A stretch of 64,000 nucleotides of DNA from Kitasatospora sp052076145 (GCF_052076145.1 NZ_CP197246.1:4650001-4714000), one strand, 5' to 3'. Shown: positions 24,343-33,529, numbered from the stretch's first letter. The notes: generated from the letters alone by a model not told the origin. Program-made: numbers and translations.

Positions 24343-27315
24343 ATGCCCGTTCCACACATACGAGGGTTACTCCGACGCGCGACCACCCTCGCCGTCGTCA
24401 CCGCCGCCCTGGCCGCCGGAGCCGGCCTGCCGGCCGCGACGGCGGCGACGGCCGGTGCCATCACCCCGCAGCGGGTCGGCGAAGCACCGCAGCCGCTGCC
24501 CAGCGGTGCGGTCCGGGCCGCCGACCCGGCCGGCGACACGCCCCTCGACCTCTCCGTCAGCCTCGCGCCGCGCGACGCGGTGGGGGCGCAGGCGCTCGCC
24601 GCGGCGGTCACCGACCCCACCTCGGCCGAGTACCACCACTACCTGGCCACCGGCGTGTTCGCGCAGCGCTTCGGCGCCGACCCGGCGACCGTCGCCGAGA
24701 TCACCCGGGCGCTCCGGGCCGCGGGCCTCGCCCCCGGCTCGTTGGCCGCCGACGGCCTGACCATCCCGGTGCACACCACCGTCGCGGCCGCCGAGAAGGG
24801 CTTCGGCATCGGCATCGCGGGCTACCGGCTGGCCGACGGCTCGACCGCCTTCCGCAACACCGCCGCCCCGGCGCTGCGCACCGACGCGGCCTCGGCCGTG
24901 GTCGCGGTGACGGGCCTGGACACGCTGGCCGCCCCGCAGGCCCACCACCAGGGCGCCCACGGCGTACGGACCACCCCGCCGACGAAGGGCGGCCCCGGCA
25001 CGGCGGCGGCCGCCGCGGCGTACCCGCAGCTCTGCGCCTCGATCCGGGATGAGTTCGAGTACGTGGGTGCGCTCGACGGCCGGGACTACTACAGCCCGTC
25101 CTCGCTGGCCCAGGTCTACGGCATGGGCGGTCTCACCGACGGCGGCGCCGGGTCGACGGTCGCGATCATGTCGCTGGAGTCGTACTCGTCCGACGGCTAC
25201 CAGGCCTTCCAGGACTGCTACGGCATCAGCTCGCCGGTGGAGCAGATCCTGGTCGGCAGCGGTGACCGGGCTCCGGCGAACGACGACGAGGTGGGCCTCG
25301 AAGCGGCGCTGGACATCGACACCGTCGTCGGCCTGGCGCCCAAGGCCAAGGTGCTCTTCTACCAGGGCCGGGACGCGTCCTCCGACGGCTTCACGTACGG
25401 CGATCTGCTGGACACCTACCGGCGGATCGTCACCGACAACCGGGCCGACGTCGTCTCCTCCAGCTGGGGCGAGTGCGAGGCGACCATCCCGTCGTCCGTC
25501 CGGGCCGCGGAGGCCACCATCTTCCTCCAGGCCGCGCTGCAGGGGCAGTCGGTGTACGCCGCCTCGGGCGACCACGGTTCGAGCAGCTGCTACAACCAGA
25601 GCTCCAAGCCGGACAGCGTGCGCCGGACGCAGAGCACCGACGATCCGTCGGGCCAGCCGTACGTCACCGGCGTCGGCGGCACCACGCTGTCGGGCCTGGG
25701 CAGCCCCTCCGAGAAGGTCTGGAACCACGACGGCGGCGCCTCCGGCGGCGGGGTCTCCCGCAACGCCGTCGGCAACGCGGTGAACTACCAGGCCGGGTTC
25801 ACCGGCCCCGGCTTCAGCAACACCGTCTGCGGTGCGGCGGCCGGTGCGACCTGCCGTCAGGACCCGGACGTCGCGGCCGTGGCCGACCCGGACACCGGCT
25901 ACGTGATGGCGACCGGTGCCGAGTACTGGATGACGATCGGGGGCACGAGCGGCGCGGCTCCGCTGTGGGCAGCGCTGACCGCGCACGTGAACGCCTCGCA
26001 CAAGTGCTCCGGCCGCGTCGGCAACGTGAACCAGCCGCTCTACCAGGCGGCCCGGTCCGGCCGGAGCCCGCTGACGGACATCACCTCCGGCAACAACGAC
26101 ATCGGCTTCCAGGGCGGCCGGTTCGCCGCCGCCGCCTCGTACGACATGGCGACCGGCCTCGGCACCCCGAAGGGCGCGCAGCTGGTGGACGCGCTGTGCC
26201 CGCCCGCCGCGACCTACGTGCCGGTCTCCCCGCAGCGCATCCTGGACACCCGTGACGGCAGCGGCCGGGGCCGGGTCGCGGCGCAGACCTCGATCGACCT
26301 GAGGGTCGGCGGCCGGGCCGGTGTGCCGGGCAGTGGCGTCACCGCCGTCGTCCTCAACGCCACCGTCACCGACACCGCCGGGGCCGGCTACCTGACCGCC
26401 TACCCGGCCGCTACGCCGCGCCCGCTGTCGTCCAACCTGAACTGGGCCCCGGGGGCGGTCGTGCCGAACCTGGTGACCGTCCCGGTCAGCGCCGACGGCA
26501 CCGTGGCGCTGTTCAACGGCAGCTGGGGCGCGGCGGACTTCGTCGCCGACATCGCCGGTTACTACACCACTGCCGGAGCCGGATCGCAGCTCGCCCCGCT
26601 CGCGCCGACCCGGCTGCTGGACACCCGTGACCACTCGGGCCGGGGCACCGTCGCCGGCAGGTCGGCCGTCTCCCTGCAGATCGCGGGCAAGGGTGGTGTC
26701 CCGGCCTCCGGCGCCACGGCCGCCGTGCTCAACGTGACCGCCGTGGACACCGCCGCCGGTGGCTGGCTGACCGCCTACCCGAGCGGCGTCGACCGCCCGC
26801 TGGCCTCCAACCTGAACTGGGTGCCGGGCCAGACCGTGCCGAACGCGGTGATCGTCCCGATCGGCGCCGACGGCAGGATCGCCCTGTACAACGGCAGCGG
26901 CGGCGCGATGGACATCGTGGTGGACATCGCGGGCTACTTCTCGCCCACGGCCTCGGGCGGCAGGTTCCACGCCGTGAACCCGACCCGGCAGACCGACACC
27001 CGCCAGGGACACGGCGCACTCGCCAACGCCCAGACTCTGCCGGTCGCCCTGGAGGCCGCCAACGCCCGCGTCCCGTGGGAGGCGACCTCAGCCGTCCTCA
27101 ACGTCACCGTCACCAACACCACCGCGCCCGGCTACCTGACCGTCTGGTCGCACGGCGCGGCCCGCCCGCTGGCCTCCAACCTGAACTGGGTGCGGGGCAC
27201 CACGGTCGCCAACCAGGTCACCGTGCCCGTGCACAACGGCGCGATCGACCTGGCGGCCTTCGGGCCGGGCACCACCGACGTGGTCGTCGACCTCTTCGGC
27301 TACTACAGCAACTGA
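24343..27315 (+). CDS. Secreted S53 (sedolisin/kumamolisin) serine-carboxyl peptidase with three C-terminal surface repeats
   Basis: A 990-residue exported protease. Signal peptide 1-34 is followed by a pro-kumamolisin activation domain (about 60-200) and the S53 catalytic domain (about 225-620). The Glu-Asp-Ser triad is visible: Glu320 and Asp324 in GLEAALDID, Ser536 in GGTSGAAP. The oxyanion Asp410 is in AASGDHGSSS. Calcium ligands are expected at LTDI (579-580) and SYDMATGLG. Three related repeats of about 120 residues follow, starting near 624, 749 and 874, with LDTR, SNLNW and VADIAGYY motifs. They are frequent in actinobacterial secreted proteins and probably mediate binding. The enzyme would digest proteins at acidic pH. 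It interrupts the perM-purN neighbourhood and is preceded by AT-rich DNA, so it may be an insertion. Confidence 0.9.
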   Translation: MPVPHIRGLLRRATTLAVVTAALAAGAGLPAATAATAGAITPQRVGEAPQPLPSGAVRAADPAGDTPLDLSVSLAPRDAVGAQALAAAVTDPTSAEYHHYLATGVFAQRFGADPATVAEITRALRAAGLAPGSLAADGLTIPVHTTVAAAEKGFGIGIAGYRLADGSTAFRNTAAPALRTDAASAVVAVTGLDTLAAPQAHHQGAHGVRTTPPTKGGPGTAAAAAAYPQLCASIRDEFEYVGALDGRDYYSPSSLAQVYGMGGLTDGGAGSTVAIMSLESYSSDGYQAFQDCYGISSPVEQILVGSGDRAPANDDEVGLEAALDIDTVVGLAPKAKVLFYQGRDASSDGFTYGDLLDTYRRIVTDNRADVVSSSWGECEATIPSSVRAAEATIFLQAALQGQSVYAASGDHGSSSCYNQSSKPDSVRRTQSTDDPSGQPYVTGVGGTTLSGLGSPSEKVWNHDGGASGGGVSRNAVGNAVNYQAGFTGPGFSNTVCGAAAGATCRQDPDVAAVADPDTGYVMATGAEYWMTIGGTSGAAPLWAALTAHVNASHKCSGRVGNVNQPLYQAARSGRSPLTDITSGNNDIGFQGGRFAAAASYDMATGLGTPKGAQLVDALCPPAATYVPVSPQRILDTRDGSGRGRVAAQTSIDLRVGGRAGVPGSGVTAVVLNATVTDTAGAGYLTAYPAATPRPLSSNLNWAPGAVVPNLVTVPVSADGTVALFNGSWGAADFVADIAGYYTTAGAGSQLAPLAPTRLLDTRDHSGRGTVAGRSAVSLQIAGKGGVPASGATAAVLNVTAVDTAAGGWLTAYPSGVDRPLASNLNWVPGQTVPNAVIVPIGADGRIALYNGSGGAMDIVVDIAGYFSPTASGGRFHAVNPTRQTDTRQGHGALANAQTLPVALEAANARVPWEATSAVLNVTVTNTTAPGYLTVWSHGAARPLASNLNWVRGTTVANQVTVPVHNGAIDLAAFGPGTTDVVVDLFGYYSN

Positions 27316-27335
27316 ACCCCCAGGCAGTGAACGAC

Positions 27336-27369
27336 GGCGCCCTCCCGCACAGCCGTGCGGGAGGGCGCC
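27336..27369. terminator. Bidirectional terminator between the sedolisin and DUF4190 genes
   Basis: Perfect 15-bp arms GGCGCCCTCCCGCAC (27336-27350) and its complement (27355-27369) with an AGCC loop, in the 74-bp gap between convergent genes. Confidence 0.8.
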
Positions 27370-27389
27370 ATCTTGCTCGGACTCGGTCG

Positions 27390-27989
27390 CTAGTTCTGGT
27401 TGTAGAGATCCACGAGGAACTTCGGCCCGAGGTCGCTGCACCCCTGCTGGGCCTCGGCGGTCAGGGCGTCGCTGACGCACGTCACGTAGTCGCTGTAGTA
27501 GGCGTTGATGCCGAGGAAGCCCAGCACGCACATGACCGCGACGCCGCCCGTGACGAGGCCGCCGATCGCCGCCGGGGTCTGCGGGCGGACGGGCTGGCCG
27601 CCGGCCGCTGGGGCGGCCGGGCTGCGGAGGGCGCTGACACCCCAGTAGAGGGCCAGCGCGCCGAACAGCAGCGAGACGTACGCGATGCCGGTGACCAGGC
27701 AGAAGAGGCCGGCCATACCGGAGCTGAGGGCGTAGCGGGCCCGCCGCTGGACGGGGTCGTTCGGGTCGAACTTGGGCTGCGGGGCGGGCGGCTGGGGCTG
27801 CCAGCCGCTCTGGTGGCCGGGGCTCCAGGGGTGCGGCGGGGGGACGAGCGGTCGGCCGTCCTCGTCGGTGCCGGAGGAGTCGTCGCCCGACGGCGGTGGC
27901 GGGGTGCGCGGCTGCCACGGCTGATCGGGAGCGTCCTCCGGCGGCGGAGCGAAGGGGTTGCGCTCGCCGGTGTTGTCGCCGCTGCTCAT
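27390..27989 (-). CDS. DUF4190-type small membrane protein with proline-rich N-terminus
   Basis: A 199-residue protein. The first 90 residues are Pro/Gly/Asp-rich and disordered (PPPSGDDSSGTDEDG). Two or three hydrophobic helices follow (about 100-160), with the small-membrane-protein pattern ARYALSSGMAGLFCLVTGIAYVSLLFGAL typical of DUF4190. A short tail with two cysteines (CVSDALTAEAQQGCSDL) completes it. Such proteins are common in actinobacteria next to RDD proteins; their function is unknown. ATG at 27987-27989 with a weak AAGGA 11 bp upstream. It is divergent from purN across 327 bp. Confidence 0.7.
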   Translation of the reverse strand: MSSGDNTGERNPFAPPPEDAPDQPWQPRTPPPPSGDDSSGTDEDGRPLVPPPHPWSPGHQSGWQPQPPAPQPKFDPNDPVQRRARYALSSGMAGLFCLVTGIAYVSLLFGALALYWGVSALRSPAAPAAGGQPVRPQTPAAIGGLVTGGVAVMCVLGFLGINAYYSDYVTCVSDALTAEAQQGCSDLGPKFLVDLYNQN

Positions 27990-28316
27990 CGGTCAGCCAA
28001 TCCTTGTCGTCGACGCGTGGTGCGGGCCGGTGCCGCGGGCCCGCACCACAATGATCCCGCAGGTCTGTCCGGGCGCTGCGGCACCCTGCGGTCCGAGTCG
28101 CGGCCCGGGGTGCGGCCCGGGTCGTGACCAGGGGAGATTCCGGTCTCAACTACGCGCGTAGCGCCAGTCGTACGGTACGGGACGTCTCCGACCAGCCGTT
28201 ATCGTGGTGACGGTCAGCAGCTGCGTGTCCCAACCCGCTGGACTTGCCGCCGCCCGTAGTGGCCCCACCGACGGTGGACGTACCAGCGGGCGCAAAGACT
28301 TACGGAGAACCGAGCA
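27990..28316. other. Divergent intergenic region upstream of purN (327 bp)
   Basis: It carries the purNH promoter and that of the DUF4190 gene. A TANNNT match (TATCGT, about 28199-28204) is the only -10 candidate for purN, about 113 bp from the start. I looked for a ZTP (pfl) riboswitch fold and did not find its conserved core. No gene seen. Confidence 0.45.
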
Positions 28317-28985
28317 GTGGCACCCGCCGAGCCCGCCCCCGCCCAGAGCTTCCCGCCCCGCACGCCCGGCCCGGCCCGGCTGGTCGTCCTGGTCTCCGGC
28401 TCCGGCACCAATCTCCAGGCCCTGATCGACGCCGTCGCCGACCCCGCCTACGGCGCGGTGATCACGGCCGTCGGCGCCGACCGGGACGGCATCGCCGGCC
28501 TGGAGCGGGCCGAGCGGGCGGGCATCCCGAGCTTCGTCCACCGGATCAAGGACCACCCGGACCGCAAGGCCTGGGACGTGGCGCTGACGGCGGCCGTCGC
28601 AGAGCAGCAGCCCGACCTGGTGGTCACCGCCGGGTTCATGAAGATCCTCGGGCCGGAGTTCGTCGCCGCCTTCGCCGGACGGATCGTCAACACCCACCCC
28701 GCCCTGCTGCCCGCCTTCCCCGGGGCGCACGGCGTCGCGGACGCGCTGGCGTACGGGGTGAAGGTCACCGGCTGCACCGTCCACCTGGTCGACGCCGGGG
28801 TGGACACCGGGCCGATCATCGCGCAGGGCGTCGTGGAGATCGCCGACGCCGACCACGCCGATGGCGGCGAAGCGCTGCACGAGCGCATCAAGACTGTCGA
28901 GCGCCAGTTGCTCGTAGAGGTCGTGGGCCGGTTGGCCCGCGAAGGCCACCGCATCGAAGACCGAAAGGTATGGACCCCGGCATGA
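28317..28985 (+). CDS. purN: Phosphoribosylglycinamide formyltransferase
   Basis: A 222-residue GAR transformylase, third step of purine synthesis. It transfers a formyl group from 10-formyl-tetrahydrofolate to GAR. The family markers are VVLVSGSGTNLQALIDA at the N-terminus and the catalytic Asn-His-Asp set in NTHPALLPAFPG and VDTGPII. It has about 20 more N-terminal residues (Ala/Pro-rich) than E. coli PurN, common in Streptomyces. GTG start with GGAG about 9 bp upstream. Its stop overlaps the purH ATG (ATGA), so purN-purH are translationally coupled. The folate donor is supplied by FolD, encoded 3 kb downstream. Confidence 0.96.
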   Translation: MAPAEPAPAQSFPPRTPGPARLVVLVSGSGTNLQALIDAVADPAYGAVITAVGADRDGIAGLERAERAGIPSFVHRIKDHPDRKAWDVALTAAVAEQQPDLVVTAGFMKILGPEFVAAFAGRIVNTHPALLPAFPGAHGVADALAYGVKVTGCTVHLVDAGVDTGPIIAQGVVEIADADHADGGEALHERIKTVERQLLVEVVGRLAREGHRIEDRKVWTPA

Positions 28986-30562
28986 GCGCCGCCCCCACCA
29001 CTGCCCCCGTCTCCGAGAATGTCCGCCCGATCCGCCGTGCGCTGATCAGCGTGTACGACAAGACCGGTCTGGAGGAGCTGGCCCAGGGCCTGCACGCCGC
29101 CGGGGTCTCCATCGTCTCCACCGGCTCGACGGCGGGCCGGATCGCCGCCGCCGGCGTCCCCGTCACCGAGGTCTCCGAGCTGACCGGCTTCCCCGAGTGC
29201 CTGGACGGGCGCGTGAAGACGCTGCACCCCCGCGTGCACGCCGGTGTGCTCGCCGACCTGCGCCTGGAGTCGCACCGCACCCAGCTGGCCGACCTCGGCG
29301 TCGAGCCGTTCGACCTGGTCGTGGTGAACCTCTACCCGTTCACGGCGACGGTCGCCTCCGGCGCCACGCCGGACGAGTGCGTCGAGCAGATCGACATCGG
29401 CGGCCCGTCGATGGTCCGCGCCGCCGCCAAGAACCACCCCTCCGTCGCCGTGGTCGTCGACCCGGCCCGGTACACGGACGTGCTCGGCGCGGTCAAGGAG
29501 GGCGGCTTCGACCTGCTGACCCGCAAGCGCCTGGCCGCCACCGCCTTCGCGCACACCGCCGCGTACGACGTCGCCGTGGCGCAGTGGTTCGAGACCTCCG
29601 GCTACACCGAGACCGACGAGCCGTTCCCGGCCTTCCTCGGCGCCACCTGGGAGCGCGAGAACGTGCTCCGCTACGGCGAGAACCCGCACCAGCAGGCCGC
29701 TCTCTACACCGACGGCACCGGTGGCCTCGCGGGCGCCGAGCAGCTGTTCGGCAAGGAGATGTCCTACAACAACTACATGGACACCGACGCCGCCCGCCGC
29801 GCCGCCTACGACCACGACGGTCCCACCGTCGCGATCATCAAGCACGCCAACCCGTGCGGCATCGCGACCGGCGCGGACGTCGCCGAGGCGCACCGCAAGG
29901 CGCACGAGTGCGACCCGGTCTCCGCGTACGGCGGCGTGATCGCCGTCAACCGCCCGGTCACCGTCGAGCTGGCCCAGCAGATCGCCCCGATCTTCACCGA
30001 GGTCGTCGTCGCCCCCGGCTACGAGGACGGCGCCCTCGAGGTGCTGACCAAGAGGAAGAACCTGCGGGTGCTGCGTGCCCCCGACGCGCCCTGCGAGCGG
30101 CTGGAGGCCCGCCGGATCAGCGGCGGCCTGCTGCTCCAGCAGGTCGACCGGATCGACGCCGCCGGTGACGACCCGTCGACCTGGACGCTGGCCACCGGCG
30201 AGGCGCTTCTCGCCGACGAGCTGGCCGAGCTGTCCTTCGCCTGGCGGGCCTGCCGGGCCGTCAAGTCCAACGCGATCCTGCTGGCCAAGGGCGGTGCCTC
30301 GGTCGGCGTCGGCATGGGCCAGGTCAACCGGGTCGACTCCGCGAAGCTCGCGGTCGAGCGGGCGGGCGAGCGCGCCCAGGGCTCGTACGCGGCCTCGGAC
30401 GCCTTCTTCCCGTTCGCCGACGGCCTGCAGATCCTGCTCGACGGCGGCGTCAAGGCCGTCGTCCAGCCCGGCGGGTCGATCCGTGACGAGGAGGTCGTCG
30501 CGGCGGCCGCCGCAGCGGGCGTGACGATGTACTTCACGGGGACGCGGCACTTCTTCCACTGA
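28982..30562 (+). CDS. purH: Bifunctional AICAR transformylase / IMP cyclohydrolase
   Basis: A 526-residue enzyme catalysing the last two steps to IMP. The N-terminal MGS-like cyclohydrolase domain (about 15-210) has SVYDKTGLEELAQGL, STGSTAGRIAAAGVPV and GRVKTLHPRVHAG. The C-terminal AICAR formyltransferase domain has ENPHQQAALY, NNYMDTDAAR and IIKHANPCGIA, including the catalytic Lys-His pair. Length is normal. It is the second gene of purNH with a 4-bp overlap. A 13-bp tandem duplication begins at its stop codon and a strong hairpin follows. Confidence 0.97.
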   Translation: MSAAPTTAPVSENVRPIRRALISVYDKTGLEELAQGLHAAGVSIVSTGSTAGRIAAAGVPVTEVSELTGFPECLDGRVKTLHPRVHAGVLADLRLESHRTQLADLGVEPFDLVVVNLYPFTATVASGATPDECVEQIDIGGPSMVRAAAKNHPSVAVVVDPARYTDVLGAVKEGGFDLLTRKRLAATAFAHTAAYDVAVAQWFETSGYTETDEPFPAFLGATWERENVLRYGENPHQQAALYTDGTGGLAGAEQLFGKEMSYNNYMDTDAARRAAYDHDGPTVAIIKHANPCGIATGADVAEAHRKAHECDPVSAYGGVIAVNRPVTVELAQQIAPIFTEVVVAPGYEDGALEVLTKRKNLRVLRAPDAPCERLEARRISGGLLLQQVDRIDAAGDDPSTWTLATGEALLADELAELSFAWRACRAVKSNAILLAKGGASVGVGMGQVNRVDSAKLAVERAGERAQGSYAASDAFFPFADGLQILLDGGVKAVVQPGGSIRDEEVVAAAAAAGVTMYFTGTRHFFH

Positions 30563-30584
30563 CCCCGGTAGCTGACCCCGGTAG
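30559..30584. repeat. Tandem 13-bp duplication spanning the purH stop codon
   Basis: CTGACCCCGGTAG occurs twice back to back (30559-30571, 30572-30584). The first copy contains the purH TGA. It looks like a recent slippage or duplication event. Confidence 0.85.
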
Positions 30585-30590
30585 CGACAA

Positions 30591-30630
30591 CAGCAGGGCC
30601 CGCCGCAGACGACTGCGGCGGGCCCTGCTG
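30591..30630. terminator. Bidirectional terminator between purH and the RDD gene
   Basis: Perfect 18-bp arms (30591-30608 and 30613-30630, CAGCAGGGCCCGCCGCAG and complement) with a 4-nt loop between convergent genes. Confidence 0.85.
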
Positions 30631-30643
30631 CTTACTGCTCGGG

Positions 30644-31411
30644 TCAGCCCTGCTTCTTGATCACCAGCGTCCCGGCGGCACGGTCGTGCCAGCCCTGGAG
30701 CTTGCCGGAGTTGTCGAAGAACGGGGAGAGGTAGACCAGGATGGCGCCGATGTAGCACAGGATGGCGCCGACGATCGGGATGATGAAGCGGATGAAACCG
30801 CCGCCGAGGCCGGGCAGCTGGCCGTCGGCCTCCTTCACCACGCGCAGGCCCATGGCCATCTTGCCGAAGGTCGCACCGGCCAGACCGACCATCAGCCACT
30901 CGTAGAGCAGGTTGAAGGCGGCGACGACGGCCAGCGTGCCGAGCATGGCGGTGAGGATGCCGCCCGCGGCCGCCTGCTGGTCGCTGATGCAGCTGCTGTA
31001 GGCGGAGGTGCCGTAGCTGTACTGCATGCAGTCGCTGGTGTTCTTCGCCATGCCGAGCGCACCGGCCATGCCGAGCACCATCGCCAGGGTCACGACGACA
31101 CCGACGATGACGCTGTCGATCAGGCGGGCCAGGAAGCGCTGACCCATGGTCGCGATCTTCACCGGGCCCATGTTGGCGATGTTGATGAAGCCGTTGTTCG
31201 CCTGGATGGTGCCGGCCGGCGGCTGCTGCTGCGGGTAGCCGTAACCCGGCTGCGGCGGGACGCCGTAGCCCTGGGCCGGCGGCTGCTGCGGGTAGCCGTA
31301 GCCCGGGGCGGGCGGCGGGGTCTGCTGCGGGTAGCCGTAGCCGGGCTGCTGCGGAGCTCCCGGGGCGGGGGGCTTGCCGTACGGGTTGTTCGGATCGGGC
31401 GGGTAACTCAT
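30644..31411 (-). CDS. RDD family membrane protein with PGYGYPQQ repeats
   Basis: A 255-residue protein. The N-terminal 65 residues are Pro/Gly/Tyr/Gln-rich with four PGYGYPQQ-type repeats, probably a disordered cytoplasmic tail. An RDD domain follows (about 85-250): LARLIDSVIVGVVV gives the Arg and Asp of the family signature, and FGKMAMGLRVV is the second typical motif. Three to four membrane helices. RDD proteins are thought to be small transporters or transport helpers; no substrate is known. ATG at 31409-31411 with GGAGG 5 bp upstream fixes the start over longer frames. Confidence 0.85.
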   Translation of the reverse strand: MSYPPDPNNPYGKPPAPGAPQQPGYGYPQQTPPPAPGYGYPQQPPAQGYGVPPQPGYGYPQQQPPAGTIQANNGFINIANMGPVKIATMGQRFLARLIDSVIVGVVVTLAMVLGMAGALGMAKNTSDCMQYSYGTSAYSSCISDQQAAAGGILTAMLGTLAVVAAFNLLYEWLMVGLAGATFGKMAMGLRVVKEADGQLPGLGGGFIRFIIPIVGAILCYIGAILVYLSPFFDNSGKLQGWHDRAAGTLVIKKQG

Positions 31412-31575
31412 CGGTGCCTCCGGGCAAGGTGGGACATGATGGGACGGGTACAGGAAATTCCTGGGACGGACGGGCAGTTGGAAGCGCCGACCGGGTGGGA
31501 GACTAGCGGAACGGGCCGTCAACAGTGGGCCCGGACCAGGGTGGGTACTCGAACGGACGGTTCAATACCGGCGGT

Positions 31576-31950
31576 TCAGGAGACGCCCAGCCGGTGCAGC
31601 TGCCAGGCCCAGGCGAGCGCTAACGCCGCGCCCAGCAGCACGAGCGGGCGTCTCACCCGCAGCCGGGGTGCCAGCGGGGCCAGCGCGAGGGCCGCCAGCG
31701 CGGCCACCGTCACCGGGTTCGCCGCCAGTGCCGCCAGCGGGTGGCCGTGACCGGCCTCGATGAAGACGGTGGTGCTGCCGCAGAAGGGGCACGGGACACC
31801 GGTGAGCAGCCGCAGCGGGCACAGCACCCCGGGGTCGTGCACGTCGTGCAGCCGGGCCACCGCGAGGGCGGCGGCCGCGCCCACGCCGAGCCGCGCCAGT
31901 ACGTCCAGTACGGCGTGGGGAGGCGGCCTGCGGACCGCTGTGGCGGCCAC
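31576..31950 (-). CDS. DUF2752 small membrane protein
   Basis: A 124-residue protein with three hydrophobic helices and the DUF2752 hallmark CPLRLLTGVPCPFCGSTT. Its conserved cysteines are in CP...CPxCG form (about residues 44-58), suggesting a metal or disulfide site at the membrane face. Function unknown. GTG start at 31948-31950, no obvious Shine-Dalgarno. A CACTAT box on this strand near 32081-32086 could be its -10. It is divergent from folD by 282 bp. Confidence 0.8.
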   Translation of the reverse strand: MAATAVRRPPPHAVLDVLARLGVGAAAALAVARLHDVHDPGVLCPLRLLTGVPCPFCGSTTVFIEAGHGHPLAALAANPVTVAALAALALAPLAPRLRVRRPLVLLGAALALAWAWQLHRLGVS

Positions 31951-32232
31951 GGCTACCGGGGCTCGGGCAGGCCGGTACGCCGACGGCGCGGCGGTGCGTG
32001 CTGCGGATCGTTCACTGTCGTTCCCCCGTGGTGTCCCCGTGCCGCCGCCCCGGACTGCCTGTCACCAGGTACCGGGCAGCGGCGATAGTGCCCGCCACAT
32101 CGTCGCCAAACACACCCCCCGTGTCCAGCGGTGTGCACACCGCGAGCGGAACTTGTGGCGGAACCGCAACCGGGCCGCGCCAGCGGGGGAGGGTGCGCAC
32201 GGGCACCGCCGCCGATCCAGGAGAATGGGTCC

Positions 32233-33090
32233 ATGACTGCCCAGATTCTCGATGGCAAGGCCACCGCGGCCGCGATCAAAGCCGAACTCGCCGTCCGCGT
32301 GGCGGCCCTCAGGGAGCGGGGCATCCACCCCGGTCTCGGCACCGTTCTGGTCGGCGACGACCCCGGCAGCCGTTGGTACGTCAACGGCAAGCACAAGGAC
32401 TGCGCCGAGGTCGGCATCGCCTCCATCCAGCGCGAACTGCCCGCCACCGCCTCGCAGGAGGACGTGGAGAACGTCGTCCGCGAGCTGAACGCGGACCCGA
32501 CCTGCACCGGCTACATCGTCCAGCTGCCGCTGCCCAAGGGCCTGGACCAGAACACCGTCCTGGAGCTGATGGACCCGGACAAGGACGCCGACGGCCTGCA
32601 CCCGACCTCGCTCGGCCGCCTCGCGCTCGGCATCGAGGGCCCGCTGCCCTGCACCCCGCTCGGCATCGTCGAGCTGCTGCGCCGCCACAAGGTCGAGATC
32701 GACGGCGCCGAGGTGGTCGTGCTCGGCCGCGGCATCACCGTCGGCCGCTCGATCGGCCTGCTGCTCACCCGCAAGAGCGAGAACGCCACCGTCACCCTCT
32801 GCCACACCGGCACCAAGGACCTCGCCTACCACCTGCGCAAGGCCGACATCATCGTCGCCGCCGCCGGTGTCCCGCACCTGGTCAAGGTCGAGGACGTCAA
32901 GCCCGGCGCGGCCGTGCTCGACGTCGGCGTCAGCCGCAACGCCGAGGGCAAGATCATGGGCGACGTCGACCCGGCCGTCGCCGAGGTCGCGGGCTGGATG
33001 TCGCCGAACCCCGGCGGCGTCGGCCCGATGACCCGCGCGATGCTGCTCAACAACATCGTCGAGGCGGCCGAGCGCCGCGCCGCTCAGTAA
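32233..33090 (+). CDS. folD: Methylenetetrahydrofolate dehydrogenase / methenyl-THF cyclohydrolase
   Basis: A 285-residue bifunctional enzyme that makes 10-formyl-THF, the donor for PurN and PurH encoded upstream in this window. Family motifs: GSRWYVNGKHKDC (the Tyr-x3-Lys catalytic pair), VQLPLPKGLD, DKDADGLHP, the NADP-binding VVLGRGITVGRSIG, and the C-terminal TPGGVGPMT-type signature (NPGGVGPMTRAML). Length is normal. AGGAG lies 9 bp before the ATG. The DUF3017 gene starts one base after its stop, so the two are co-transcribed. Confidence 0.97.
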   Translation: MTAQILDGKATAAAIKAELAVRVAALRERGIHPGLGTVLVGDDPGSRWYVNGKHKDCAEVGIASIQRELPATASQEDVENVVRELNADPTCTGYIVQLPLPKGLDQNTVLELMDPDKDADGLHPTSLGRLALGIEGPLPCTPLGIVELLRRHKVEIDGAEVVVLGRGITVGRSIGLLLTRKSENATVTLCHTGTKDLAYHLRKADIIVAAAGVPHLVKVEDVKPGAAVLDVGVSRNAEGKIMGDVDPAVAEVAGWMSPNPGGVGPMTRAMLLNNIVEAAERRAAQ

Positions 33091-33091
33091 C

Positions 33092-33520
33092 GTGAGCGCC
33101 GTCCGCGTCGGCCGCACCCGCCGACGGCCCGTGAAGACCACGGGCACGCTGCCGCCGGAGGGTTCGGCGGCGGCGCTCGGCCGGGGCCACACGCTGGCCG
33201 CCCGGCAGTGGCCGATAACGCTGGTGCTGGCCGTGGCCGGCATCGGCCTGGCGATCACCTGGTTCGGCTCCGACCTGAAGAACGGCTTCAAGTACGGCCT
33301 GCTGACGGTCGGCTGCTCGCTGCTGCTCGCCGCCGTGCTCCGACTCGTCCTGCCGGACGTCGGGCTGCTGGCGGTGCGGAGCCGCTTCACGGACGTCAGC
33401 GTGCTGGCGGTCCTGGGCGGGGTGATCGTCCTGCTGACGCTGGTGGCCCAGCCCGACCCGTGGCTGCGGCTGTCGCTGCTCGACAACGTCGGCCAGCTGA
33501 TGGGCCGCCGTCGCCAGTAG
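33092..33520 (+). CDS. DUF3017 family small membrane protein
   Basis: A 142-residue protein with a basic N-terminus (RVGRTRRRP) and three hydrophobic helices (about 40-58, 68-88, 102-122). I recognise it as DUF3017, a family found directly after folD in streptomycetes and mycobacteria. The GTG start is one base after the folD TAA, implying translational coupling. Function unknown. A hairpin follows its stop. Confidence 0.8.
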   Translation: MSAVRVGRTRRRPVKTTGTLPPEGSAAALGRGHTLAARQWPITLVLAVAGIGLAITWFGSDLKNGFKYGLLTVGCSLLLAAVLRLVLPDVGLLAVRSRFTDVSVLAVLGGVIVLLTLVAQPDPWLRLSLLDNVGQLMGRRRQ

Positions 33521-33529
33521 GCCCCGGTC

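Noticed and set aside
24367..27012. Long minus-strand open frame opposite the sedolisin gene (881 codons)
   Set aside because: Shadow frame with no recognisable motif; the plus strand encodes a full S53 protease.
27990..28316. ZTP (pfl) riboswitch before purN-purH
   Set aside because: The conserved core and pseudoknot sequences were not found; the same holds before folD.
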